From Spirochaetaceae bacterium (GTDB lineage: Bacteria; Spirochaetota; Spirochaetia; SZUA-6; Bin103): a DNA stretch of 16,126 bases. The notes under the pieces were generated by a model that worked only from the letters and a program-made list of their open reading frames with translations, did not search any database and was not told where the DNA came from. The stretch is from contig JAPOQV010000010.1 of the NCBI GenBank assembly GCA_026710565.1, positions 1 to 16,126 of the forward strand, in the 5' to 3' direction. This document shows, in pieces, positions 6,598 to 13,611 of the stretch. The translations under genes were made by a program, and so were the position numbers. The first letter of the stretch is position 1. Each line of letters begins with the position of its first letter.

Positions 6598-7081
6598 TAC
6601 CGTGACACTACGCGGGTACCACCGCCGTGTCTCCATCCTGGCGCTGCTGCTGGTCGCGATCGCGGCGCCGGGCCAGGAGGCGGAAGCGCCGGCCATCGAG
6701 GTGAGCCCGCTGCGGGTCCCCGACGTCGTCATCACCGGCGAGGACGCGATCATCATCGTTCCGCCACTTCCGGTTCTGCCCGGCGGCAGCATACCCGTGC
6801 CGCGGGTGGAGCTGCAGCCGCTGCCGTTCCTGCCGTCACCGACCTGGTGCGATCCGGTCACCGCGGGTGACGCCCCGCGCGGCGAGGTGTTCGTGGTCGA
6901 GCCGGTGTGCATGGATCTGTCCGCGCTCTCGGACCGGCTGCCGATTTTCCTGAAGCCCGGCGAACCTCCGATCCCGGAGATGCACGCCCTGGGCGTCCAT
7001 CATTCCACAACGGACTCCGCAACGGACTCCGCGACGGCTCGTGACAACATCAGCGCTCACAACAACGGGGGAGACGAGTGA
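6584..7081 (+). CDS. small exported protein of unknown function, first gene of the ExbBD-TonB-TamB-BamA cluster
   Basis: I do not recognise a family. From ATG 6584 it is 165 aa; ATGs at 6536-6572 or GTG 6602 are alternative starts. Residues 1-15 are short and basic (YHRR), and 16-29 are hydrophobic (VSILALLLVAIAAP), a typical signal peptide with cleavage near Ala-28 to Ala-35. No lipobox cysteine is present. The mature part is rich in Pro, Val and Ile (VPDVVITGED, IIIVPPLPVLPGG, VELQPLPFLPSP) and has two cysteines, Cys89 and Cys109. The C-terminus is hydrophilic, with TDSATDSATA encoded by a 12-base tandem duplication. It overlaps the exbB GTG by four bases, so the two are translationally coupled. 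That coupling suggests a periplasmic partner of the motor or of TamB/BamA; this is inference from position only. Confidence 0.7.
   Translation: MIAPTTVTLRGYHRRVSILALLLVAIAAPGQEAEAPAIEVSPLRVPDVVITGEDAIIIVPPLPVLPGGSIPVPRVELQPLPFLPSPTWCDPVTAGDAPRGEVFVVEPVCMDLSALSDRLPIFLKPGEPPIPEMHALGVHHSTTDSATDSATARDNISAHNNGGDE
7009..7032 (+). repeat. 12-base tandem duplication near the end of the exported-protein gene
   Basis: AACGGACTCCGC occurs at 7009-7020 and again at 7021-7032, followed by a partial third copy (GACGGCTC). In the gene's frame it encodes TDSA repeats. The 12-base unit preserves the frame. Confidence 0.7.
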
Positions 7082-7701
7082 TAGAGTTTTTCTTGCGCGG
7101 CGGCGTGTTCCTGTGGCCGATCGGCCTGCTGTCGGTTGCAGCCGTGTACCTGATCATCGAGCGGGCGATCTTCTTCCTGCAATCGCGACCGACGCCACAG
7201 CTTCAGCAGGCGCTGACCGCGTTCCTCGGCGGGGAGCCGCCGACGGGCCTTGAGGAGAGGCTGGGGACGAGCATCGCGCCGGAAGCGACGCTGGCCCGCG
7301 TGGGCCTGGACGCCCAGGGGGCGGAACCCGGCGATGCCCACCGCCGACTGGAGCGGTCGCTGCTGGAGGTCGTCACCGCCCTGGAGCACAACGTGGCGCC
7401 GCTCGGCAGCATCGCCAACGTTGCCACCCTCCTGGGCCTGCTGGGAACGGTGGTCGGCATGATCGCCGCCTTCATCGGCATGGGAGGAGTCGCCACGGCG
7501 GACATGGGCGGACTGACGCAGGGCATCTCGCAGGCGATGGTCACCACCGCCGCCGGGCTCGGCGTCGCCGTGCCGGCGACGTTCTTTCATCACATGTACG
7601 CCAACTACGTGAAGAGGCGCACCTCGGAACTGAACGTCACCACCTCCGAGCTGGAGTCGCTGGTGGCAGTCGTCACCGACGGTGTCGAGCACGGACGGTG
7701 A
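7078..7701 (+). CDS. exbB: MotA/TolQ/ExbB-family proton channel subunit
   Basis: ExbB forms the pentameric inner-membrane proton channel around ExbD and powers a TonB-type transducer. The protein is 207 aa. Membrane spans lie at about 9-28, 112-135 and 153-175, with the usual cytoplasmic loop between spans 1 and 2. Conserved family segments are NVATLLGLLGTVVGMIAAF (114-132) and TQGISQAMVTTAAGLGVAVP (147-166), which line the channel. The start is GTG 7078, overlapping the previous stop by four bases, with GGGGGAG at 7067-7073 as ribosome-binding site. The family also includes TolQ. The neighbouring TonB-type protein and the absence of TolA, TolB or Pal favour ExbB, but the symbol is assigned by family rather than by proven substrate. 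Confidence 0.93.
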   Translation: MIEFFLRGGVFLWPIGLLSVAAVYLIIERAIFFLQSRPTPQLQQALTAFLGGEPPTGLEERLGTSIAPEATLARVGLDAQGAEPGDAHRRLERSLLEVVTALEHNVAPLGSIANVATLLGLLGTVVGMIAAFIGMGGVATADMGGLTQGISQAMVTTAAGLGVAVPATFFHHMYANYVKRRTSELNVTTSELESLVAVVTDGVEHGR

Positions 7702-8126
7702 ACCGCCGGGGCGGCATCCGGGTCACCGGCAGCGATCTGGGGGTGTCCGCCGCCCTGCCGCTGACGGCGCTCATCGACGTCATCTTCCTGGTGGTCATCT
7801 TCTTCATGATCAACGCCGTGTTCGCGGTGACCTCGCAGATCCCGGTCGATCTTCCCGACGAACCGGGAGACGCCACCTCGGGCAACCGGGCCATCATGGT
7901 CACGATCGACGCCGCCGGCCTGATCTACGTGGACGAGGAGCCGTTCTACGAAGAGGAACTGGTCAACGTGCTGCGCGAGAAGCATGAGAACGACCCCGAT
8001 CTGGCCGTATACGTCAATGCCGGCGCCACGCTTCCGTACCAGGTCCTGATCGACGTGCTCGGCGCGGTCCGAGATGCGGGAATCGGCGCGCTGTCCCTGT
8101 TGACCGACCCCGAATCCGCGCCGTGA
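7698..8126 (+). CDS. exbD: ExbD/TolR-family motor subunit
   Basis: This is the 142-aa partner of ExbB. A short cytoplasmic N-terminus leads into one membrane helix at about 23-43. The essential proton-carrying aspartate is Asp27 in [17 protein letters not shown], matching Asp25 of E. coli ExbD. The periplasmic domain (about 48-142) has the usual pattern: a strand [17 protein letters not shown], an acidic helix, then [28 protein letters not shown]. The start is GTG 7698, overlapping the exbB stop by four bases (GTGA). The stop overlaps the next gene in the same way. All key residues are present, so the proton pathway looks functional. Confidence 0.94.
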   Translation: MNRRGGIRVTGSDLGVSAALPLTALIDVIFLVVIFFMINAVFAVTSQIPVDLPDEPGDATSGNRAIMVTIDAAGLIYVDEEPFYEEELVNVLREKHENDPDLAVYVNAGATLPYQVLIDVLGAVRDAGIGALSLLTDPESAP

Positions 8127-9178
8127 GAGGCCCGCGCCGGCCGGCGTCGTTCGCCGTGTCGGTGGCCGTTCACCTCATTCTCCTGGTCCTCGCGTCGCGC
8201 CTGTCGGCGCCGACGCCGCCTGTCGAGACGGCGATCGCCGTGCAGATCGTCGCCGAGTCGCCGGGAGACAGCGCGCCGGCCGGGAGTCCGGAGCCCGCCG
8301 AGGAGGAGGCGCCGGAGCCCGCGTCGGCGGCGGCGCCGGAACCCGCACCGGAACCGGAACCAGAGCCTGAGCCCGAGCCGGAGCCCGAGGAGCCGGAACC
8401 TGAACCAGAGCCGGAACCAGAACCGGAGCCTGAACCGGAGCCCGAGCCGGAACCAGAACCGGAGCCTGAGCCTGAGCCTGAGCCCGAGCCGGAGCCGGAA
8501 CCTGAACCAGAGCCGGAACCGGAGCCGGAGCCGGAACCGGAGCCTGAGCCGACGACCGAACCGGATCCGGAGCCAACGCCGGAGCCGGAACCCGAGCCCG
8601 AACCGGAACCCGATCCGCAGCCGGAGCCGGAACCCGATCCGCCGCCGGAGCCGAAGGTCGACTTGGCGGCGCTGGCCCGGGAAGCGGCCGCCAAGGCCGC
8701 CGCGGATCTGATCCAGAGCACGCCGTATCAGGCGCCTGCGATGCCCATGACCGACGTGGACACCGGACCGGCGTGGACCTCGGATCTGTCCGTCCCCGGT
8801 CCTACCGAGGACGACACGATCGGCCTGGCCGACGCGGCGCTGAACCGCCCCATCGTGTCGTCGGGTCCCGGCGACGAGGCCGGCGGCGAGAAGCAGCGCG
8901 CCTGGAAGTGCCCGGAGGTCGTCGGCTACCTCAGGGACGGAAAGTACCCGGAGCGGATGGCGCGCGAGGGAGCCGCCGTCGCCGTGACGGTCCACATGAC
9001 GGTCAACGCGCGCGGGCTGGTCACCGACGCCTGGATCGACGAGGACGACGAGTCGGTCTTCCCGTCGATCGACATCGCCGCGCTGGCGGTGGCGCGCGCC
9101 TGCCGATTCGATGCGGAGCGCGGCGCTGCCGATACGACCTATAGGGTGCCTATCACGTTTGACCCGCGCCGGCGGTGA
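8123..9178 (+). CDS. tonB: TonB-family energy transducer with very long Pro-Glu linker
   Basis: TonB-type proteins carry force from ExbBD across the periplasm. Residues 8-27 form the membrane anchor and contain Ser13-x3-His17, the SxxxH motif TonB uses to contact ExbBD. From about residue 57 to 177 the chain is almost entirely Pro and Glu, with an uninterrupted Pro-Glu run at 91-143 (27 Pro, 26 Glu). A helical [15 protein letters not shown] segment follows. The C-terminal TonB domain spans about 264-350: [17 protein letters not shown], then [28 protein letters not shown] and YRVPITFD. Cys263 and Cys327 are the only cysteines and could form a disulfide. E. coli TonB mixes Glu-Pro with Lys-Pro; here the linker is purely acidic. 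GTG 8123 overlaps the exbD stop. The partner is unknown: no TonB-dependent receptor is in the window, and tamB and bamA follow directly. Confidence 0.9.
   Translation: MRGPRRPASFAVSVAVHLILLVLASRLSAPTPPVETAIAVQIVAESPGDSAPAGSPEPAEEEAPEPASAAAPEPAPEPEPEPEPEPEPEEPEPEPEPEPEPEPEPEPEPEPEPEPEPEPEPEPEPEPEPEPEPEPEPEPEPEPTTEPDPEPTPEPEPEPEPEPDPQPEPEPDPPPEPKVDLAALAREAAAKAAADLIQSTPYQAPAMPMTDVDTGPAWTSDLSVPGPTEDDTIGLADAALNRPIVSSGPGDEAGGEKQRAWKCPEVVGYLRDGKYPERMAREGAAVAVTVHMTVNARGLVTDAWIDEDDESVFPSIDIAALAVARACRFDAERGAADTTYRVPITFDPRRR
8327..8653 (+). repeat. hexanucleotide Pro-Glu coding repeat
   Basis: CCN-GAR hexamers encode the acidic proline linker of the TonB-family gene. The unbroken core is 8393-8551. Codons vary (CCG, CCT, CCA and CCC; GAA and GAG), but larger blocks are duplicated exactly. 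A 29-base block is shared by 8390-8418 and 8492-8520 (offset 102). A 26-base block is shared by 8408-8433 and 8444-8469 (offset 36). Both offsets are multiples of six, so any length change keeps the frame. Confidence 0.9.
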
Positions 9179-12100
9179 TGAGGGCTCGCGACAGGCGGCG
9201 TCTTCCCCGCGCGGCGATCATCACCATCGAGATCGCCGTGTTCGTGGGCCTGTTCGCCGCCGTCGTGTTCGGCGTGGGCTATGCGCGCGACCGCCTGGAC
9301 CGGATGGTCGGCCACCTTCGCGAGCAGGTGTCCGTCCAGGTAGCCGACCGGCTCGGGGCGCGCATACGGTACGGAACCGTCGCCCGGTCGGCGTTGCGCG
9401 CACTGCAGATCAGCGACCTGGAACTGCTCGGCACGTCCGGGGACGTGCTGCTGTCGGCGCGCCGCCTGCGGGTTCACTACTCGCTGCGCACGCTGCTGAG
9501 CACCCGCAGCGCGGTGGACGCCGTAAACCGGGTCGAGTTGACCGGCGTCGTGGCGAACCTGCGCCTGCCGCGCGACCAGGGCCCGGTGTCCGCCGCGCTC
9601 GGTGGGCTCGGCGCGTCCGCCGACGGCGCCGCGCAGGCCTCGGTCCTGCCGTGGCCGCTGACCATCGCCGATGCGCGCGTCACCGTCACCGTGGACTCCG
9701 ACCGCACCTCGGGCTCCGGCCACGTGGACCTGCGCGAGCTGTCCCTGCGGCTGGAGCCCGACGGCGACGGCGTGCGCATCGTCGACGCCCGCGCGCGCCT
9801 GGATGCCGCACTCGCCGACCTGGCCGGGCACGCCACGGAACTGGATACCAGGATCCGCATGGACGGACGCCTCGGACCGGGGGACGCCTCGCGGGCGACG
9901 GTTCGGGTCGGCGCCGTGCAGAGCAGCCTGGGCACGATACCCGCCCGCGAGGTGCAGGCCGCTTGGGACGGAACGACGCTCGGCCTGACCACGCTGGCCG
10001 ATGACCGCGGATCGGTGCTCAGGGTGTGGATCGAGCCGGAACGGCGGCTGATCCGCGCGGACCTGCAGGCCGAGCAGTTCAGCCCGATCGGTCTCGTTCG
10101 GCCGGCGGGTCCGCTGGCCCGCCTGAGTCCGTGGTTCGACACGACCGTGACCGGCACCGGTTCGGTCATCGCCGGCCCCGACGGGGTGCTCAGCTACGAC
10201 GCCGACATCGTTTTCGCCGCCCCTCCCGCGTTGCTCGGCGGGCTGCCGGGCGAGCCCGTGGAGGTCGATCTCACCGTGCGCGGCGACGGGACGACCGCAA
10301 CGGTCGCGCCCCTCGTGCTGCGTTCGACCGCCGGCGCCGCCCGGTACGAAGGCACGATCGACACCCGCACCGGAATCGCGGCCGGCCGGCTGGCCGTCAC
10401 GGACCTGGACCTGGACGGCCGGCCGATCGGGGCGAGCGCGGAGGTGGAGGCCGACCTGCAATCGATGCGGCTGAGTCTCCGCGAAGGCGTCGTGGCCATC
10501 GGCGATGCGGCGCTGAGCGAATTGGCCGGACACGTCGTCCTGCACGGTGCCGCGCCCGACGGCGGCGCGGCGGCCGCCTCTCCCTCGCTGCAGGTCGATC
10601 TGACCTGGGTCCCGCCCGTTTCAGGCGACGGAACGGCGACGGCGACCGGGGCCGTCACCCTGGGGCGGCGGCCCGTGTTCACCGGTCGCGTCGACCTCGA
10701 GAACGTCGACGCAGGCGTCCTGTACGGTCTGCTGCGCCCGGCGGACCCGGACGATGCGGAGGCATCCGACCTGCCCGACGGGCTGCTCGTCAGCGCGCGG
10801 TTGGAGGGGTCGGTCGGGACGGACCTGCTGGCGCTGGAGGTTTCGGCGGCGTCCGTGGTCCAGCGAGCCGGCCCCCTGCGGGCTCGTTTCAACGCGGTCG
10901 CCACGGAACGATCGCTGGAGATCGTCGATCTGGACCTGGTCGTCGGCGCCTCGACCCGTGCCGTCGGCAGCGCGACGGTGGACGCCGAAAGGCTGTACGC
11001 GTCCGGCCGCATCGAGCTGGACGGCGAGCAGGTGCCGGGCACGATCCGCCTGGAAACGGGTGACGGGGTCACCGTGCGCGGGCCGTGGGGGCTGATGGTG
11101 CAGTTGTGGCCCGATGAGGAACTGCGGCCGGCGGACGTTCTGGCGCGAATCGCGGCAACGGAGGCGGGCGCGCCCACGCCGTTCCGTATGAACCTGGAGG
11201 GGTATCCGGTCGCTGCGGCCGGCGAAGACGTTACCGCCGACGCCACGCTTGCCGGCATCGTGCGGCGGCCGTGGGCGTTCCTCGGCAGCCTCGGTCCGCG
11301 CGGACGCGGTGCGGATGCGCTGACGGACCTGGCCGCCGCCGGTGTCGTGCTGGCCGACTCGCGGCTCGCCCTGCGCGGCCTGACCGTCGGCGACCTCCCG
11401 GCGCGGTTGGAGATGGACTTCGGTTACGACCTCGACGTCCTCAGCGCAGACCGCATTCGCTTCGCCGTCGGCGAGCAGGACGTCACCGGCACGGGCACGC
11501 TGAACGTAACGACGCACGACGGATTCCGCGCCGCCGGGCAGGTGTTGCTGGAGAGCGGGCAGGAACGCTACGACGCCGCCGTCTCGATCGCTCCCGGGAT
11601 GCTCGACGTCGACGTCGACGTGAGTCTCCTGCGGCTGGATCGCCTCGTGCCTCTGCCGATCCCGGGCACCGCCTCCGGCCGAATCCGGATCACCGGCTCC
11701 CTCGCCGAGCCGCTGATCACCGCCGAGCTGACCTCGCATGACGTCCCGCTCGACAAGGACTACGTGACGCTCGCCTTGCAGAGCACGTACGACGGACGAC
11801 GCATCGCCATCGACGACCTGGCGGTCGACTTCCGGGACCATCGGATCCGCGGGGTGGCCGGGAGCATCGACACGAGCACGGGAACGGTGGCCGTGGGAGG
11901 ACGGTACGAAGGCGAGTACCTGGGGCAACCGCTGTCGCTCGACCTGGCCGTGACCGGGACCGCATCGTTCCCCGCGGGATCGGCAGCGGAGCGATCGCTG
12001 CCCGTGGAAGCCGCCCTGACCGTCGCGGCTAGCGCGGTGACGGTCGGCGACCTGAGCAAGCCTTCCTGGGAGGCCGCGGTCCGTTGGGAGGAGGGGGGGC

Positions 12101-13611
12101 TGGCTTTCTCGGGCGGACCTCTGGACGGCCTGTCGGGCAGGATCGCGACCGACGGAGCCTTCGAGGTCGAGGTCTCGGCGCCGCTGCCGCTGCAGGGCAG
12201 CGCCTCGGGGACGCTGTCCGGCAGCGAGCTGTCCGCGCAACTGTCGATCGCCGCGCTGGACCTGACGCTCCTCAACACCCTCATGCACACCTCGGCGGTG
12301 ACGGTCGTGTCCGGATCGGCGGCCGGAACCGTGCGCCTCCACGGCCCGATCAACGACCCCGCCATGCTCGGCGCCCTGCAGGCGACCGGCGTCGTGCTGG
12401 AGTCGTCGCTGATCCCGCAACGGGTCGGACCGCTCGCGTTTCCGGTCGCTGCCACCGACCGGGAGCTGACCGTGGGGCGCACGCGCCCGGAGCGGGGCGT
12501 CGCCCCGGTAGAGGTGCACGGGACGGTGCGATTCGGGCAATGGGCGCCGACCGCCTACGACTTCAGCGTGCAGACGGCTACCGAGGAAGGGGTCCCGGTC
12601 GAGTACCGTTTCGGGCCGATCTCCATCGCCGGGGTCGCCCTGGGAAGCGTGCAGATTACCGGCGACCGGGACGCCACCCACATCGCGGGCGCCGTCGAAG
12701 TCGACTCGGCGCGGGTGTTCATCGACAACGCCGGACGGGGCTCGCCTCCAGCCTGGGAACCGCTGACGGTCGCCCTGGAGGCCACGACCGGTCGCGGCGT
12801 CGAGCTGACCTGGCCGTCGGACGACCTGCCGATCCTGGAAGCGCTGGTCGACGTCGATCAGAACGTCTCGATCAGCTACGACGGGTTCAGCGGCGACTAC
12901 TCGGTCGTGGGTGACGTGGCGATCCGCCGCGGCGAGCTGTTCTTCTTCAACCGCACCTTCGTCCTGCGCGACGGGCTCGTGTCGTTCGCCGAGGACGGAG
13001 GACGATTCGACCCGATGGTCACCGTCCGGGCGGAGACGCGCGAGCGCAGCGCCGATGACGGCACGCTGCGGATCTACCTGGATGCGGACTCCCCCCTGAG
13101 CGCCCTCGACCCGCAGACCGTTCGGCTCAGTTCCGCGCCCCCGCGACCGCTGCCGGAGTTGCGCGCGATGCTGGGTGCGCCGTTCGCCGACGGCACGGCG
13201 GACGAAGACATCGACCTGCTGGCGGTCGCCGGCGGCATGGCAACCCAATTCGGCATGGTCCGCCCCATGGAGCGGGCGCTCCGCGATTCGCTCGGCCTGG
13301 ACCTGTTCAGCATACGCTCGCAGCTCGTGGAGAACCTGCTGCGAACCCCGCTGGGCGTCTCCAGCCCCGACCTGCTCGACAACACCGAGATCGTCGTCGG
13401 CAAGTACCTTGGCGACGGCCTGTTCCTAGAGGCGCTCGTGCGGGTAGAATCGGACACCGTGTCGCCGGGACCCGAACTGCGCACCAATCTGGAGCTCAGC
13501 CTGGAATGGGCGACGCCATTCTTCCTCTTGGAGTGGTCCCTCTTGCCGTCTCTCACCGACCCGTTCCAGACCGGCAGCGCGTTGTCGCTGTCATGGCGCT
13601 TCAACTACTGA
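9178..13611 (+). CDS. tamB: TamB/AsmA-like translocation and assembly protein (DUF490 C-terminus)
   Basis: TamB-type proteins span the periplasm as a long hydrophobic beta-groove. They are implicated in phospholipid transport to the outer membrane and in outer-membrane protein assembly together with a BamA-family partner. From ATG 9178 it is 1477 aa; a GTG at 9175 would add one residue. An N-terminal anchor lies at about 12-35 (AAIITIEIAVFVGLFAAVVFG). The middle is a long series of amphipathic beta repeats rich in Gly, Val, Asp and Leu. The DUF490 domain fills about the last 340 residues: GDVAIRRGELFFFNRTFVLRDG, then FDPMVTVRAET, LPELRAMLG and VGKYLGDGLFLEALVRV. It ends on an aromatic strand, SALSLSWRFNY. 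It contains no cysteine at all. The TGATG overlaps with tonB upstream and bamA downstream indicate coupled translation. Confidence 0.93.
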   Translation: MRARDRRRLPRAAIITIEIAVFVGLFAAVVFGVGYARDRLDRMVGHLREQVSVQVADRLGARIRYGTVARSALRALQISDLELLGTSGDVLLSARRLRVHYSLRTLLSTRSAVDAVNRVELTGVVANLRLPRDQGPVSAALGGLGASADGAAQASVLPWPLTIADARVTVTVDSDRTSGSGHVDLRELSLRLEPDGDGVRIVDARARLDAALADLAGHATELDTRIRMDGRLGPGDASRATVRVGAVQSSLGTIPAREVQAAWDGTTLGLTTLADDRGSVLRVWIEPERRLIRADLQAEQFSPIGLVRPAGPLARLSPWFDTTVTGTGSVIAGPDGVLSYDADIVFAAPPALLGGLPGEPVEVDLTVRGDGTTATVAPLVLRSTAGAARYEGTIDTRTGIAAGRLAVTDLDLDGRPIGASAEVEADLQSMRLSLREGVVAIGDAALSELAGHVVLHGAAPDGGAAAASPSLQVDLTWVPPVSGDGTATATGAVTLGRRPVFTGRVDLENVDAGVLYGLLRPADPDDAEASDLPDGLLVSARLEGSVGTDLLALEVSAASVVQRAGPLRARFNAVATERSLEIVDLDLVVGASTRAVGSATVDAERLYASGRIELDGEQVPGTIRLETGDGVTVRGPWGLMVQLWPDEELRPADVLARIAATEAGAPTPFRMNLEGYPVAAAGEDVTADATLAGIVRRPWAFLGSLGPRGRGADALTDLAAAGVVLADSRLALRGLTVGDLPARLEMDFGYDLDVLSADRIRFAVGEQDVTGTGTLNVTTHDGFRAAGQVLLESGQERYDAAVSIAPGMLDVDVDVSLLRLDRLVPLPIPGTASGRIRITGSLAEPLITAELTSHDVPLDKDYVTLALQSTYDGRRIAIDDLAVDFRDHRIRGVAGSIDTSTGTVAVGGRYEGEYLGQPLSLDLAVTGTASFPAGSAAERSLPVEAALTVAASAVTVGDLSKPSWEAAVRWEEGGLAFSGGPLDGLSGRIATDGAFEVEVSAPLPLQGSASGTLSGSELSAQLSIAALDLTLLNTLMHTSAVTVVSGSAAGTVRLHGPINDPAMLGALQATGVVLESSLIPQRVGPLAFPVAATDRELTVGRTRPERGVAPVEVHGTVRFGQWAPTAYDFSVQTATEEGVPVEYRFGPISIAGVALGSVQITGDRDATHIAGAVEVDSARVFIDNAGRGSPPAWEPLTVALEATTGRGVELTWPSDDLPILEALVDVDQNVSISYDGFSGDYSVVGDVAIRRGELFFFNRTFVLRDGLVSFAEDGGRFDPMVTVRAETRERSADDGTLRIYLDADSPLSALDPQTVRLSSAPPRPLPELRAMLGAPFADGTADEDIDLLAVAGGMATQFGMVRPMERALRDSLGLDLFSIRSQLVENLLRTPLGVSSPDLLDNTEIVVGKYLGDGLFLEALVRVESDTVSPGPELRTNLELSLEWATPFFLLEWSLLPSLTDPFQTGSALSLSWRFNY

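Noticed and set aside
8170..8721. Minus-strand frame with a long Gly-Ser repeat opposite the TonB-like gene
   Set aside because: It is the mirror of the Pro-Glu hexamer repeat. It has no signal, domain or plausible ribosome-binding site, and the plus frame has a TonB anchor and C-terminal domain.
1901..9178. Link between YebC as a polyproline translation factor and the proline-rich TonB linker
   Set aside because: The linker is almost all Pro-Glu alternation with only one PPP. YebC-type factors act on consecutive prolines, so there is no sequence basis for a special link.
10621..13248. Minus-strand open frame of 875 codons opposite tamB
   Set aside because: The translation is Arg/Gly/Asp/His-rich without any domain, while the plus strand carries a continuous TamB.
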